Assembly (NCBI RefSeq): GCF_024494465.1
Contig: NZ_JAETXM010000003.1
Span: 62,001-126,000, forward strand
Length of the DNA: 64,000 nt
Source: Bacillus sp. V3B
GTDB taxonomy: Bacteria > Bacillota > Bacilli > Bacillales > Cytobacillaceae
Direction: 5' to 3'
Positions 46,723-57,102 of the stretch are shown piece by piece. The position numbers and the translations under genes are program-made. A model generated the notes under the pieces. It ran no database searches and was not told the origin of the DNA. It saw only the letters and a program-made list of their open reading frames with translations. Each line of letters begins with the position of its first letter. Positions within the stretch are counted from its first letter, which is position 1.

Positions 46723-47580
46723 ATGCCGTTAGTTTCTATGACTGATATGTTGAAAAAGGCAAAGGCAGAAGGTTATGCAGTCGGCCAATTTAATGTAAAT
46801 AATCTTGAATTTGCCCAAGCGATTCTTCAGGCTTCTGAAGAAGAGAAATCACCGGTTATTTTAGGGGTTTCTGAAGGCGCAGGGCGTTATATGAGCGGGT
46901 TCAAAACCGTTGTAAAAATGATTGAAGGTTTGTTAGAGGATCTTAAGGTAACGGTTCCAGTTGCGATTCATTTAGATCATGGCTCTAGTTTTGAAAAATG
47001 TAAAGAAGCGATTGAGGCTGGCTTTACATCTGTTATGATAGATGCTTCTCATCATCCATTTGAAGAGAATATTGAACTTACTTCAAAAGTAGTCGAATAT
47101 GCTCATGCAAAAGGGATTTCTGTTGAAGCTGAATTAGGTACGGTTGGCGGACAAGAAGATGACGTAGTAGCAAATGGCGTTATTTATGCAGATGCCAAAG
47201 AATGTGATGAACTTGTCAAACGTACAGGAATTGATTGTTTAGCTCCTGCACTCGGATCTGTTCATGGTCCATATAAAGGGGAGCCAAACTTAGGTTTTAA
47301 AGAGATGGAAGAAATCGGAAACCTTGCGGATGTTCCGCTCGTTCTTCATGGTGGAACAGGGATTCCAACGAAGGATATTAAAAAGGCGATATCGTTAGGA
47401 ACAGCAAAAATCAATGTCAATACGGAAAATCAAATTTCTTCAGCGAAACGTATTCGTGAAGTATTGGCAGATAATCCTAGTATGTACGATCCACGTAAAT
47501 ATTTAGGGCCTGCACGTGAAGCCATTAAAGAAACGGTTATTGGTAAAATTCGCGAGTTTGGTTCTGCAGGTAAAGCTTAA
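46723..47580 (+). CDS. fbaA: class II fructose-bisphosphate aldolase
   Basis: A 285-residue zinc-dependent aldolase of glycolysis and gluconeogenesis, splitting fructose 1,6-bisphosphate. Zinc and catalytic motifs: [59 protein letters not shown] and [16 protein letters not shown] precedes the ATG. It works with GlpX encoded 3.5 kb downstream. Confidence 0.98.
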   Translation: MPLVSMTDMLKKAKAEGYAVGQFNVNNLEFAQAILQASEEEKSPVILGVSEGAGRYMSGFKTVVKMIEGLLEDLKVTVPVAIHLDHGSSFEKCKEAIEAGFTSVMIDASHHPFEENIELTSKVVEYAHAKGISVEAELGTVGGQEDDVVANGVIYADAKECDELVKRTGIDCLAPALGSVHGPYKGEPNLGFKEMEEIGNLADVPLVLHGGTGIPTKDIKKAISLGTAKINVNTENQISSAKRIREVLADNPSMYDPRKYLGPAREAIKETVIGKIREFGSAGKA

Positions 47581-47607
47581 ATCATTTTAATTTTTTAAGT
47601 ATATAGT

Positions 47608-47645
47608 GAAACCGCCTTTTGACAGGGCGGTTTCAGCGTATTTTT
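47608..47645 (+). terminator. terminator of fbaA
   Basis: GAAACCGCC pairs with GGGCGGTTTC; TATTTTT follows after a short gap. Confidence 0.85.
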
Positions 47646-47779
47646 CAACTCGTTGATCATACAACTGTCCTATGAAATCGACATTTTGTGTAAGATTTTT
47701 AATTAAGCGTGGTAGAATGAACAATAGATGGGAAAAATTTAAAAGATGTAAAAAATTTTAAAATGAAAGAGGTATACGG

Positions 47780-48424
47780 ATGAAGTTTTTTATCGATACT
47801 GCAAATATGGAAGAAATTAAAGAAGCTTATGAATTAGGGTTTATCTCAGGTGTAACGACAAATCCTTCATTAGTGGCAAAAGAGAAAAATATCTCCTTCC
47901 ATGATCGCCTTCGTGAGATTACATCACTTGTTCCTGGTTCAGTTAGTGGAGAAGTGATTGCGCTTGATGCGGAAGGGATGATTAGGGAAGGAAAAGAGTT
48001 GGCAGCAATTGCTCCAAATCTGACCGTGAAAATCCCAATGACTCCAGATGGGATGACTGCAGTTGCAGCCTTATCAAAAGAAGGCATTAAAACAAATGTA
48101 ACGCTTATTTTCAGTGCCAATCAAGCATTGCTAGCTGCAAGAGCCGGTGCTACATATGTATCGCCTTTCCTAGGAAGATTAGATGATATCGGACATAATG
48201 GGCTTGATCTTATTTCAACGATTGCTGACATTTTTACCATTCATGGAATTGAAACAGAAATTATTGCAGCTTCCATTAGACATCCTCAACATGTAACGGA
48301 TGCCGCTTTAAGAGGTGCACATATCGCAACGATTCCATACAAAATCATTAAACAATTATTTAGCCATCCGTTAACAGACAAAGGAATTGAAGCATTCCTT
48401 GCTGACTGGAAAACACTTTCATAA
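47780..48424 (+). CDS. fsa: fructose-6-phosphate aldolase / transaldolase family (YwjH)
   Basis: A 214-residue TIM-barrel enzyme of the small transaldolase group. It begins [28 protein letters not shown] is the family signature and the Schiff-base Lys84 is in [20 protein letters not shown] and [10 protein letters not shown] follow. The short form is called transaldolase (tal) in some Bacillus genomes and Fsa in others; the reaction cannot be told from sequence alone. AAAGAGG precedes the ATG. Confidence 0.93.
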   Translation: MKFFIDTANMEEIKEAYELGFISGVTTNPSLVAKEKNISFHDRLREITSLVPGSVSGEVIALDAEGMIREGKELAAIAPNLTVKIPMTPDGMTAVAALSKEGIKTNVTLIFSANQALLAARAGATYVSPFLGRLDDIGHNGLDLISTIADIFTIHGIETEIIAASIRHPQHVTDAALRGAHIATIPYKIIKQLFSHPLTDKGIEAFLADWKTLS

Positions 48425-48550
48425 GAAAAGTGAAGGCGACTGTTCAGGAACGACAGGCATAAGGCGAGCTGGTGGGAAGGTTGTTCTTTACCCTTTCTGC
48501 CGGATTGACTTATGACCCGAGTTGCTAGGAGCCGCAACTAAACAAATAAG
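48425..48550 (+). repeat. GACAAGCTTAAGACCTCGAG-family repeat, diverged
   Basis: AAGAAAAGTGAAGGCGACTG, CGACAGGCATAAGGCGAGC, GGGAAGGTTGTTCTTTACCC, then ACTTATGACCCGAG and CTAGGAGCC. Same order as the copies at 17275 and 63331 with more substitutions. It follows fsa directly. Confidence 0.6.
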
Positions 48551-48942
48551 AAAAGCTGATTGATTATTGTTTAAGTCATCTTTAACCCTCGAATGACCAT
48601 AGCCATTTTATTATTCCAACATATTATTTTTTAAAAAATGAATAAAAAAGGGAAAGTTTTTCCGATTTGATAGATGTAACCTCTTTTTTGTGTAAAATAG
48701 AAAGGTAAAGATCATTTGGCTTATTAATAGAAAAATGACTATGAATATATGCTTTGGAAAAAGGGTCAATAGGATTATTTGTACAAAAGAAAGTGTGAAT
48801 TTTGACCGTTGATTCCTGTTTAGCGTAAGTAAGTAGCCTATCCCCCTTGAGGTCACAGGCTTGTCTTGTTCCGAAGACTCTTGCGCTTTTCTTAGTAGAA
48901 GGAAACGTTTTTCGTACAACATGAATTGGAAGGGAGTAGAAA
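48551..48942. other. intergenic upstream of murA
   Basis: A 392-base spacer. The 3' part (48826-48893) holds TTGAGGTCACAGGC and CTTGCGCTTTTC, a short relative of the block at 19357-19423. No gene was seen, and the murA promoter was not assigned. Confidence 0.45.
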
Positions 48943-50229
48943 ATGGAAAAATTAATGATTGCAGGTGGCTACTCGTTAAAAGGAACCGTTCGGATTAGTG
49001 GTGCAAAAAATAGTGCAGTTGCCTTAATTCCAGCAACTATTTTAGCTGATTCTCCTGTAACGATTGAAGGACTACCTGATATTTCTGATGTCCAGATTTT
49101 AAAAGGATTGCTAGAAGAAGTAGGTGGGAGAGTAGCCATTTCAGATCATGACATGACCGTAGACCCCTCTTCCATGATTTCCATGCCCTTGCCAAACGGA
49201 AAAGTCAAGATGCTTCGTGCTTCCTATTATTTAATGGGAGCGATGCTGGGTCGTTTTAATAAAGCTGCCATTGGTTTGCCTGGTGGGTGTCATCTCGGGC
49301 CAAGACCCATCGATCAGCATATAAAAGGTTTTGAAGCACTTGGTGCAAGTGTAAGCAATGAACAAGGTGCCATCTATTTACGTGCAGAACAACTAAAGGG
49401 TGCACGTATTTACTTGGATGTTGTCAGTGTTGGAGCTACCATTAATATTATGCTAGCAGCTGTTCGTGCAAAAGGACGTACAGTTATTGAAAATGCGGCA
49501 AAGGAACCTGAAATCATTGATGTTGCAACCCTTTTGACAAATATGGGAGCAAAAATCAAAGGGGCAGGTACAGATGTCATTCGAATCGATGGTGTAGACA
49601 AGCTACATGGTTGCCGCCATACGATTATTCCTGACCGCATTGAAGCAGGTACCTATATCATTCTTGGGGCAGCAGCGGGAGAGGGTATCCTCATTGATAA
49701 TGTGATTCCACAACATTTGGAATCCTTAATTGCAAAACTTCGTGAAATGGGCGTCCAAATTGATATAAAGGATGACCAAATCTTTGTTCGTTCTGTTCCA
49801 AAAATGAAAGCCGTCGATATTAAAACGCTTGTCTATCCAGGTTTTCCAACAGACTTGCAGCAACCTCTTACTTCTCTATTAACAAGGGCAGAGGGAACAA
49901 GTATGGTAACTGATACCATTTATGGAGCTCGTTTTAAACATATTGATGAATTAAGAAGAATGAATGCAAAAATCAAAGTAGAAGGACGCTCTGCCGTTAT
50001 TAGTGGACCGATTCAGCTAGAAGGAGCAAAAGTGAAAGCGAGTGATTTACGAGCAGGTGCTGCGCTTGTGATTGCTGGACTAATAGCTAATGGGGTAACA
50101 GAAGTAACAGGTCTTGAACATATTGATAGAGGTTATAGTCATATGGTAGAGAAATTAAATGGATTGGGTGCGACCGTTTGGCGTGAGAGCCTATCTCACC
50201 AAGAAATAGAACAAACGAAAAATGCTTAA
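48943..50229 (+). CDS. murA: UDP-N-acetylglucosamine 1-carboxyvinyltransferase
   Basis: A 428-residue enzyme transferring enolpyruvate to UDP-GlcNAc, the first committed step of peptidoglycan synthesis. [16 protein letters not shown] is at the N-terminus, and the catalytic, fosfomycin-reactive Cys116 is in [23 protein letters not shown] and [17 protein letters not shown] complete the signature. By position between fsa and glpX it matches the second Bacillus paralogue (murAB, murZ); another copy is expected elsewhere. Confidence 0.96.
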   Translation: MEKLMIAGGYSLKGTVRISGAKNSAVALIPATILADSPVTIEGLPDISDVQILKGLLEEVGGRVAISDHDMTVDPSSMISMPLPNGKVKMLRASYYLMGAMLGRFNKAAIGLPGGCHLGPRPIDQHIKGFEALGASVSNEQGAIYLRAEQLKGARIYLDVVSVGATINIMLAAVRAKGRTVIENAAKEPEIIDVATLLTNMGAKIKGAGTDVIRIDGVDKLHGCRHTIIPDRIEAGTYIILGAAAGEGILIDNVIPQHLESLIAKLREMGVQIDIKDDQIFVRSVPKMKAVDIKTLVYPGFPTDLQQPLTSLLTRAEGTSMVTDTIYGARFKHIDELRRMNAKIKVEGRSAVISGPIQLEGAKVKASDLRAGAALVIAGLIANGVTEVTGLEHIDRGYSHMVEKLNGLGATVWRESLSHQEIEQTKNA

Positions 50230-50271
50230 CGAAGGAAAACATGAAAAGCTAGAATTTTGGGAGGAAGAAAA

Positions 50272-51234
50272 ATGGAAAGAAGTTTAACAATGGAATTAGT
50301 TCGTGTAACAGAAGGTGCAGCACAGGAATCAGCTCGCTGGATGGGTAGAGGAAAAAAAGATGAAGCCGATGATGCTGCAACAACTGCTATGCGTGATGTA
50401 TTTGATACGGTACCGATGCAAGGTGTTGTTGTAATTGGTGAAGGCGAAATGGATGAGGCACCGATGCTTTATATCGGTGAGAAATTAGGAACAGGGGTCG
50501 GACCAGCGGTTGATGTGGCTGTCGATCCAGTTGAAGGGACAGAAATCGTCGCAGCAGGTGGATGGAATGCCCTTGCCGTGCTTGCGATTGCCGATCAAGG
50601 AAATCTTCTTCATGCTCCAGATATGTATATGGATAAAATTGCTGTAGGACCTGAATCTGTTGGGATGATCGATATTGATGCACCGGTTATTGATAATATT
50701 AAAGCCGTTGCCAAAGCAAAAAATAAGCCAATCGAAAATGTTGTCGTGACGATATTAAACCGTGAACGTCATCAAGATATTATTAGTCAAGTTCGTGAAT
50801 CAGGTGCTCGGATTAAGTTAATTGAAGCTGGTGACGTAGCAGGAGCGATCAACACGGCATTCGATCATACTGGAGTTGACTTATTATTAGGATCAGGTGG
50901 GGCACCAGAGGGTGTACTTGCAGCCGTTGCTTTGAAATGTCTAGGTGGAGAGTTACAAGGGAAGTTACTTCCGCAAAATGACGAAGAACTTGCACGTTGT
51001 AAGGAAATGGGCGTAGACCCAAATAAAGTCTTGCTTATGGAAGATCTAGTAAAAGGTGATGACGCTATTTTTGCTGCAACAGGTATAACAGATGGAGAAT
51101 TATTACGTGGAGTCCAATTCACACATGGATATGCAACAACCCATTCTGTTGTTATGCGTGCAAAATCAGGTACAGTTCGTTTTATCGAAGGTCGACATAG
51201 CTTAGAAAAGAAACCTCATTTAGTCATGAAATAA
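50272..51234 (+). CDS. glpX: class II fructose-1,6-bisphosphatase GlpX
   Basis: A 320-residue metal-dependent phosphatase of gluconeogenesis. It has [58 protein letters not shown] and [20 protein letters not shown], the binding loops of the family. GGGAGGAAG lies upstream of the ATG at 50272. Located 43 bases after murA, possibly in one transcript. Matches ywjI of B. subtilis. Confidence 0.96.
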   Translation: MERSLTMELVRVTEGAAQESARWMGRGKKDEADDAATTAMRDVFDTVPMQGVVVIGEGEMDEAPMLYIGEKLGTGVGPAVDVAVDPVEGTEIVAAGGWNALAVLAIADQGNLLHAPDMYMDKIAVGPESVGMIDIDAPVIDNIKAVAKAKNKPIENVVVTILNRERHQDIISQVRESGARIKLIEAGDVAGAINTAFDHTGVDLLLGSGGAPEGVLAAVALKCLGGELQGKLLPQNDEELARCKEMGVDPNKVLLMEDLVKGDDAIFAATGITDGELLRGVQFTHGYATTHSVVMRAKSGTVRFIEGRHSLEKKPHLVMK

Positions 51235-51615
51235 TGAAAGAGAAACATAACTAGAGTAACTCATAAAGTGTCCGACACTACTGACAAACCAATATTTAGA
51301 TGCTCCATCCTCATTGTTTGCACTAGGTATTGACTAGTAGTGTCTGATATCTTTCCTTGAGTCAGCCCCAGTTCTAGAAAGATAACAATTCAATTCATTC
51401 CCTTTTTTAAAAAATAGATTGATTTATTTTCACCTTAGAGGGTAAAATAGAGAATATTTTTGTCTTCGCTTGATCAATACTCACGTAAAAGACATTCTTC
51501 AATTTTTAATAGTACCTCAATATAAATATAATCTTTCCTTTGCCTTTCATAATGTCATGCCAGAGGATTCTGCTGGTTCCGGGAATGATAGAAAATTCAA
51601 AAGAGTGGTGTAATC
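51235..51615. other. intergenic between glpX and rho
   Basis: TCCGACACTACT (51271-51282) and AGTAGTGTCTGA (51336-51347) are inverted with one mismatch, giving a long-loop stem. It may be a member of a repeat family sharing GACACTAC with 32466-32476. The 5' leader of rho follows; Rho is often autoregulated but no specific site was identified. Confidence 0.45.
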
Positions 51616-52881
51616 ATGGGATTAAATATATCAATTTTAGAAAATATGAAGTTGAAAGAACTTTATGAATTAGCTAGAGAATATAAAGTATCATACTACA
51701 GTAAGCTCACGAAAAAAGAATTAATTTTTGCCATCTTAAAAGCACGTGCTGAACAAGAAGGGTACTTTTTTATGGAAGGTGTCCTCGAAATTATTCAATC
51801 AGAAGGTTTCGGTTTTTTAAGACCGATCAATTACTCACCAAGTTCCGAAGATATTTATATTTCTGCTTCACAAATCCGCCGCTTCGATTTGCGCAATGGA
51901 GATAAAGTATCAGGAAAGGTACGGCCACCAAAAGAAAATGAACGTTATTTTGGCTTGCTTCAAGTGGAGGCGGTGAATGGAGCTGATCCAGAGACCTCGA
52001 AGGAACGTGTTCATTTTCCAGGTTTAACACCTTTATATCCGGACCGTCAAATGAAACTAGAAACGTCACATGGAAATATTTCCACACGAATCATGGATGT
52101 GGTTGCACCTGTTGGGTTTGGTCAGCGTGGGTTGATTGTGGCGCCGCCAAAAGCAGGTAAAACGATGCTTATTAAAGAGATTGCTAACAGCGTCACAACG
52201 AACCATCCAGAAGCCGAATTAATTGTTCTCCTCATTGATGAGCGACCAGAAGAAGTAACAGATATTGAACGTTCCGTTGCTGGAGATGTTGTTAGTTCAA
52301 CATTTGATGAAGTGCCTGAGAACCATATTAAAGTGGCTGAATTAGTGTTGGAGCGTGCGATGCGTCTTGTTGAGCATAAGCGTGATGTGGTCATTTTAAT
52401 GGATAGTATCACAAGGCTGGCGCGTGCATACAATCTCGTCATTCCGCCAAGTGGACGTACACTATCAGGAGGAATTGACCCCGCTGCTTTCCACCGTCCA
52501 AAACGCTTTTTCGGGGCTGCCCGTAATATTGAAGAAGGTGGTAGCTTAACGATATTAGCCACTGCTCTTGTGGATACAGGCTCAAGGATGGATGACGTCA
52601 TTTATGAAGAGTTTAAAGGAACAGGAAATCTCGAACTTCATCTCGATCGCTCTCTAGCAGAAAGAAGAATTTTCCCTGCAATCGACATTCGTCGTTCGGG
52701 TACAAGGAAAGAAGAACTTCTTATTCCGAAAGATCAGCTTGATTTATTATGGGCGATTCGTAAATCGATGTCAGATTCCTCAGACTTTGGGGAAAAGTTC
52801 CTCCGTAAATTAAAGCAGTCAAAGTCAAATGAAGACTTCTTTGCTCAATTAAAAGATGAAGTGAAAGCAAAAAGATCTTAA
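51616..52881 (+). CDS. rho: transcription termination factor Rho
   Basis: A 421-residue hexameric RNA helicase. The N-terminal Rho-N part (LKELYELAREYKVS) is followed by the cold-shock RNA-binding fold (EGFGFLRPINYSPSSEDIYIS). The ATPase has Walker A (VAPPKAGKTMLIKEI), Walker B (VVILMDSITRLARAYN), the Q-loop/R-loop region (PSGRTLSGGIDPAA) and arginine finger region (ERRIFPAIDIRRSGTRKEEL). The length is normal for Bacillus Rho. Confidence 0.98.
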   Translation: MGLNISILENMKLKELYELAREYKVSYYSKLTKKELIFAILKARAEQEGYFFMEGVLEIIQSEGFGFLRPINYSPSSEDIYISASQIRRFDLRNGDKVSGKVRPPKENERYFGLLQVEAVNGADPETSKERVHFPGLTPLYPDRQMKLETSHGNISTRIMDVVAPVGFGQRGLIVAPPKAGKTMLIKEIANSVTTNHPEAELIVLLIDERPEEVTDIERSVAGDVVSSTFDEVPENHIKVAELVLERAMRLVEHKRDVVILMDSITRLARAYNLVIPPSGRTLSGGIDPAAFHRPKRFFGAARNIEEGGSLTILATALVDTGSRMDDVIYEEFKGTGNLELHLDRSLAERRIFPAIDIRRSGTRKEELLIPKDQLDLLWAIRKSMSDSSDFGEKFLRKLKQSKSNEDFFAQLKDEVKAKRS

Positions 52882-53022
52882 TCAGGGAAAAATATGAAGT
52901 TGCAATTGGAAATAGACCTTGCTATAATATGAAGAGTGTTTTTCAGTACTAGAGCGTATATTATTTGCGCTGTCACATATAACTCTGTTTCGAAAGATTC
53001 AGGGCGGAAGGAGATGAAAGGT

Positions 53023-53223
53023 ATGAAATCAGGAATTCATCCAAATTATACAAAAGCCACGGTGAAATGTTCATGTGGTAATGAATTTGAAACCGTATCA
53101 GCGAAAGAAAGCATCCGTGTTGAGACATGTTCAGAATGTCACCCATTCTACACAGGACGTCAAAAGTTTGCTGAAGCAGGCGGTCGTGTCGATCGTTTCA
53201 ATAAAAAATACGGCATTAAGTAA
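53023..53223 (+). CDS. rpmE: ribosomal protein bL31 (zinc form)
   Basis: A 66-residue ribosomal protein beginning [22 protein letters not shown]. Cys in CSC and CSEC form a zinc site, so this is the zinc-dependent type, not the Cys-free paralogue. [22 protein letters not shown] is typical. GGAAGGAG with nine-base spacing supports the ATG at 53023. It lies between rho and prfA; the tdk gene that sits here in B. subtilis is missing. Confidence 0.97.
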   Translation: MKSGIHPNYTKATVKCSCGNEFETVSAKESIRVETCSECHPFYTGRQKFAEAGGRVDRFNKKYGIK

Positions 53224-53244
53224 TGTAAAACGCAATGCAAAACA

Positions 53245-53276
53245 GGCAGATTTTTATTCTTGCCTGTTTTTTAATG
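53245..53276 (+). terminator. terminator of rpmE
   Basis: AACAGGCA pairs with TGCCTGTT, followed by TTTTAA. Confidence 0.85.
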
Positions 53277-53315
53277 TCTTAATATAGGGTAATATAAAAA
53301 AAGAGGTGAATATGA

Positions 53316-54392
53316 ATGCAAATGTTTGATCGTCTGCAAGCAGTTGAAGATCGCTATGATAGGCTAAACGAGCTATTAAGTGATCCATCGATTGTAAATG
53401 ACTCAAAGAAGTTACGTGATTACTCCAAGGAGCAATCCGATATACAAGAGACGGTTCATGCTTATCGTGAATACAAAGAGGTACATGAACAGTTAAAAGA
53501 AGCAAAAGAAATGTTAGATGAAAAGCTTGACCCGGACATGCGGGAAATGGTGAAAGAAGAAATGCACGAGTTGGAAGATCAAGTAGAAGAACTTGAGGCT
53601 CGATTAAGAATTCTATTAATTCCGAAAGACCCGAATGATGATAAAAACGTAATCATGGAGATTCGTGGTGCTGCTGGTGGAGATGAAGCCGCTCTATTTG
53701 CTGCTGACTTATATCGTATGTATAGTAAGTTTGCAGAAACACAAGGTTGGAAGATTGAGGTCATTGATGCAAGCTCATCTGGTGTTGGTGGCTATAAAGA
53801 GATTATCTTTATGATTAATGGTCGTGGTGCCTATTCAAAGTTGAAATTTGAAAATGGTGCACACCGGGTTCAGCGCGTTCCGGAAACGGAATCAGGTGGA
53901 CGCATTCATACGTCAACAGCAACGGTTGCCTGTCTTCCTGAAACAGAGGAAGTAGAAATTGAGATTCATGAAAAGGATATCCGTGTCGATACGTTTGCCT
54001 CAAGCGGACCAGGTGGACAAAGTGTAAACACGACCATGTCAGCGGTTCGTCTTACACATTTACCAACAGGTACGGTTGTTTCTTGTCAAGATGAGAAGTC
54101 ACAAATCAAAAATAAAGCAAAAGCGATGAAGGTTCTTCGTGCCCGTGTGTATGATAAGTTTCAACGGGAAGCACAGGCAGAGGTTGATCAACAACGAAAA
54201 TCGGCAGTTGGAACGGGTGACCGTTCAGAACGTATTCGAACTTATAATTTCCCACAAAATCGTGTAACAGACCACCGTATTGGTTTAACGATTCAGAAAC
54301 TGGATCAAATCCTGCAAGGAAAGCTTGATGATGTGGTTAATGCTCTTATTATGGAAGAGCAGTCAAGTAACTTGGAAAGTGCAGAGGATTAA
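53316..54392 (+). CDS. prfA: peptide chain release factor 1
   Basis: A 358-residue release factor that reads UAA and UAG. The GGQ motif is in [21 protein letters not shown], and the stop-recognition region of domain 2 and the coiled N-terminal domain ([14 protein letters not shown]) are intact. The Gln in GGQ is the target of PrmC, encoded three bases downstream. GAGGTG precedes the ATG. Confidence 0.98.
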   Translation: MQMFDRLQAVEDRYDRLNELLSDPSIVNDSKKLRDYSKEQSDIQETVHAYREYKEVHEQLKEAKEMLDEKLDPDMREMVKEEMHELEDQVEELEARLRILLIPKDPNDDKNVIMEIRGAAGGDEAALFAADLYRMYSKFAETQGWKIEVIDASSSGVGGYKEIIFMINGRGAYSKLKFENGAHRVQRVPETESGGRIHTSTATVACLPETEEVEIEIHEKDIRVDTFASSGPGGQSVNTTMSAVRLTHLPTGTVVSCQDEKSQIKNKAKAMKVLRARVYDKFQREAQAEVDQQRKSAVGTGDRSERIRTYNFPQNRVTDHRIGLTIQKLDQILQGKLDDVVNALIMEEQSSNLESAED

Positions 54393-54395
54393 GCA

Positions 54396-55286
54396 ATGGG
54401 TAAAGTGTACGAAGCTCTTCAATGGGCTTCTTCTTTTTTTAGTGAGCATAAACGTGATGAAAACGCTGGAGAACTATTGCTGCGTTTTTTCTTACATATG
54501 GATCGTTCGACGTTACTAGCGAATTTGCGTGAGGAGCTTGATCAGGATGTGTTCTTTCGCTTTCAAGACGCTGTCATTCTTCATGCTGAAGGGAAGCCTG
54601 TTCAGTATATCATGGGGTTTGAAGAGTTTTACGGGAGGTCGTTTGCTGTAAATGAACATGTGTTGATTCCACGTCCTGAAACAGAGGAGCTTGTATTGGG
54701 AGCTATACAACGTATCGAAGAGTTATTTGGGAAGAATGAGGTTGTGGATGTAGTTGATGTTGGAACAGGAAGCGGTGCGATTGCGTTAACACTTAAATTG
54801 GAGAGACCCCAGCTTAACGTAACAGCAAGTGATATTTCGGAAGCTGCTCTTAGAGTGGCTTCTGAAAATGCTGCACACCTTTCTGCAGATGTTCAATTTG
54901 AAACAGGAGATTTACTACAGCCTTTTCTAGAGAAAGGGAAAAAATTTGCTGTAGTGATCTCTAATCCACCTTATATCCCGCTTGAAGACAAGAGGAGTAT
55001 GTCTGTCGTCGTCACAGATCATGAACCACATGGGGCCCTTTTTGCTGGAGAAGATGGACTTGATTTGTATCGAAGGCTAGCAGAAGAGCTTCCTTTCGTT
55101 TTAAAGGAAAAAGCGCTCGTTGGCTTTGAGGTCGGTGCTGGACAAAGCGAAGCCGTCACAGGTCTACTGCAGCAGGCATTACCAACCGCCAAAATAGAAA
55201 CCGTCTACGATATTAATGGCAAAGACCGCATCGTCTTCGCCACAATAGGATCGGTGCCTGACACCGCAAAAAGACAGAATAGCTAA
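54396..55286 (+). CDS. prmC: release factor glutamine methyltransferase PrmC
   Basis: A 296-residue SAM-dependent enzyme that methylates the GGQ glutamine of release factors. [13 protein letters not shown] is the SAM loop and NPPY in [12 protein letters not shown] is the catalytic motif. It is cotranscribed with prfA, three bases apart. The last dozen codons ([11 protein letters not shown]) are encoded by a GGTGCCTGACACC-family repeat, so the natural C-terminus near [10 protein letters not shown] was extended by repeat insertion; this is inferred from the family's usual end. Confidence 0.95.
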   Translation: MGKVYEALQWASSFFSEHKRDENAGELLLRFFLHMDRSTLLANLREELDQDVFFRFQDAVILHAEGKPVQYIMGFEEFYGRSFAVNEHVLIPRPETEELVLGAIQRIEELFGKNEVVDVVDVGTGSGAIALTLKLERPQLNVTASDISEAALRVASENAAHLSADVQFETGDLLQPFLEKGKKFAVVISNPPYIPLEDKRSMSVVVTDHEPHGALFAGEDGLDLYRRLAEELPFVLKEKALVGFEVGAGQSEAVTGLLQQALPTAKIETVYDINGKDRIVFATIGSVPDTAKRQNS

Positions 55287-55313
55287 AAGTGTCCATCTGC
55301 GGTGCCAGGCACC
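55253..55313. repeat. GGTGCCTGACACC hairpin overlapping the prmC 3' end
   Basis: GGTGCCTGACACCGC (55253-55267) pairs with GCGGTGCCAGGCACC (55299-55313). The inner CAAAAAGACA is shared with the palindrome at 25413-25462. A T run follows, so it may act as the prmC terminator. Confidence 0.75.
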
Positions 55314-55481
55314 GTAAATGGACCTTTTTTTTATCATTTATTAATGATAAATCCACTTATTTCGGGGATAGGGTGCACCTGATCTTCCGTTTGCTCTTGT
55401 TAAATTCATATTTTTTATTTTTACTAGTTTAAAAACCTGGCATTGTGTCCACAATGGGTTAGTGAAGGGACGGTGTCAGAG

Positions 55482-56483
55482 ATGAAAAGGCAATATCTAG
55501 CAATCATTTATTTATTATTCCTATCAATCGGTACTATTTTCAGCTTATATATTCCTAAAAATGAAGTAACCGCGAATGACGCGCTTATTATACCAAATGA
55601 TGCGATTCGCCTTCGAATACTGGCCAACAGTGATAGTGTGCAAGATCAAGAAATCAAAAGGTTGGTTAGAGATGAAGTGAATAAAGAAATTACCAAATGG
55701 GTTTCAGCTATCGCGTCAAAAGAAAAAGCAAAAAAGATCATGCAATCTGGCTTACCAGAGCTTCAACAGATTGCAGAACAAGTTCTTGAAAAAGAAAACG
55801 TAAACCAAACAGTGAAAGTTGAGTTTGGAAAAGTAGAATTCCCGACTAAGTTATATGGACAGTTTTTATACCCTGCCGGTGAGTATGAAGCTATTCTCAT
55901 TACGCTTGGAGAAGGAGTAGGTGCAAATTGGTGGTGCGTCTTATTCCCACCTCTATGCTTCCTTGATTTCTCAAACGGTGTGGCAGTAAGTGAAGGATTT
56001 GATGAGGCAGAGGAAAAGGAAGCAGAGGAACAAAGGGAACCAGTAGAGACGGTTGAAGAAAGCAATGAACAAGAGACAGTGGCAGTAAGTGAAGAAGGAT
56101 TCGAAGAGGCAGAAGAAAAGGAAGCAGAGGAACAAAAGGAATCAGTAGAGACGATTGAAGAAAGCAATGAACAAGAGACAGTGGCAGTAAGTGAAGGGTT
56201 TGAAGAGGCAGAAGAAAAGGAAGCAGAGGAACAAAGGGAACCAGTAGAGACGGTTGAAGAAGGCAATGAACAAGAGACAGTGGCAGTAAGTGAAGGGTTT
56301 GAAGAGGTAGAAGAAAAGGAAGCAGAGGAACAAAAGGAATCAGTAGAGGCAGTTAAAGAAAGCAATAAAAAACAGGTAGCTAATCAGAAAATAGAACAAC
56401 CTCCCGTTTATATAAAAGAAGACGAAGGGCCTGTAGAAGTAAAATTTTTTATAAAAGAAATATGGGATGAAATATTTGGTTAA
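55482..56483 (+). CDS. spoIIR: stage II sporulation protein R with expanded acidic repeat
   Basis: A 333-residue secreted signal made in the forespore that triggers SpoIIGA to process pro-sigma-E in the mother cell. Signal or anchor helix at about 5-23, then the conserved domain (IPNDAIRLRILANSDSVQDQEIKRLVRDEV to GANWWCVLFPPLCFLDFSNGVA). Four 33- or 34-residue Glu-rich repeats (55981-56379) follow, then PVEVKFFIKEIWDEIFG. The B. subtilis protein is about 224 residues, so the repeats account for most of the excess. ATG 55482 is used; GTG 55473 is possible. Confidence 0.94.
   Translation: MKRQYLAIIYLLFLSIGTIFSLYIPKNEVTANDALIIPNDAIRLRILANSDSVQDQEIKRLVRDEVNKEITKWVSAIASKEKAKKIMQSGLPELQQIAEQVLEKENVNQTVKVEFGKVEFPTKLYGQFLYPAGEYEAILITLGEGVGANWWCVLFPPLCFLDFSNGVAVSEGFDEAEEKEAEEQREPVETVEESNEQETVAVSEEGFEEAEEKEAEEQKESVETIEESNEQETVAVSEGFEEAEEKEAEEQREPVETVEEGNEQETVAVSEGFEEVEEKEAEEQKESVEAVKESNKKQVANQKIEQPPVYIKEDEGPVEVKFFIKEIWDEIFG
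55981..56379 (+). repeat. intragenic tandem repeat in spoIIR, four units of 99-102 bp
   Basis: Units begin at 55981, 56080, 56182 and 56281, each with TGGCAGTAAGTGAAG. Unit protein is AVSEGFDEAEEKEAEEQ followed by REPVETVEESNEQETV with few changes; unit 2 has one extra codon. DNA identity is high, which points to recent duplication. Confidence 0.92.
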
Positions 56484-56491
56484 ACGAATAG

Positions 56492-56530
56492 GGAAGAAGA
56501 AGGTAGAAAGTGACCTCTTCTTCCTTATTT
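56492..56530 (+). terminator. terminator of spoIIR
   Basis: GGAAGAAGA pairs with TCTTCTTCC, followed by TTATTTTAT. Confidence 0.8.
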
Positions 56531-56658
56531 TATTCCGGGTCGGCTAAGTGAAACGTAACTCCATTTTACTCCAACCGTAAAAATAAAGGAAAATCAGGTT
56601 CTACTTTCTCTATCTTTTCATATTCATAGATTAATAGTTGAAAATAGGGGGAAGGAAA

Positions 56659-57102
56659 ATGAACTCAGTTATTCGTCGTGCAGAGATTGAAGATACACAA
56701 AGCTTAGTGGCTTTTTTAAAACAGGTAGGGTTAAATACAGATGGTATAGCGGAAACGATTGATTCCTTTTTAATTATGGAGGATGAGAGTGGGAGAATAG
56801 AAGCTACCATCGGCATGGAGCCATTTGGTGACGTGGGTCTATTACGTTCTCTTGTGATGACGACTCAAGCTTCAGAAAACGATTTATTCCTATTGTTTGA
56901 GCAAATGTTCTTATTAGCAAAAGATAAAGGGATGAAAGAGATTTTTATGGCTACAAACAAATTAGGAGCGATGAAACTAGTCGAGCTTCTTGGTTTTCAA
57001 CAAGTAAATAAAACAGACTTACCAAATGTTCTTTGCCAATCTGAACATGTCCAACATATTCTTACTGTGGATAACTCTGAATTTTTGAAGTTAACTTTCT
57101 GA
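56659..57102 (+). CDS. ywlB: GNAT-family N-acetyltransferase (YwlB-like)
   Basis: A 147-residue protein with a GNAT outline: IRRAEIEDTQSLVAFLKQVGL at the start, GLLRSLVMT (beta-4 region) and FMATNKLGAMKLVELLGFQ near the end, where the C-terminal helix-strand binds acetyl-CoA. The classical Q/RxxGxG/A loop is weak, so activity is uncertain. GGGGGAAGG precedes the ATG at 56659. Position between spoIIR and ywlC agrees with ywlB. Confidence 0.75.
   Translation: MNSVIRRAEIEDTQSLVAFLKQVGLNTDGIAETIDSFLIMEDESGRIEATIGMEPFGDVGLLRSLVMTTQASENDLFLLFEQMFLLAKDKGMKEIFMATNKLGAMKLVELLGFQQVNKTDLPNVLCQSEHVQHILTVDNSEFLKLTF

Noticed and set aside
55763-56365. 200-residue minus-strand frame rich in Ser
   Set aside because: Shadow of the spoIIR Glu-rich repeat; composition is the complement of GAA/GAG codons and there is no ribosome site.
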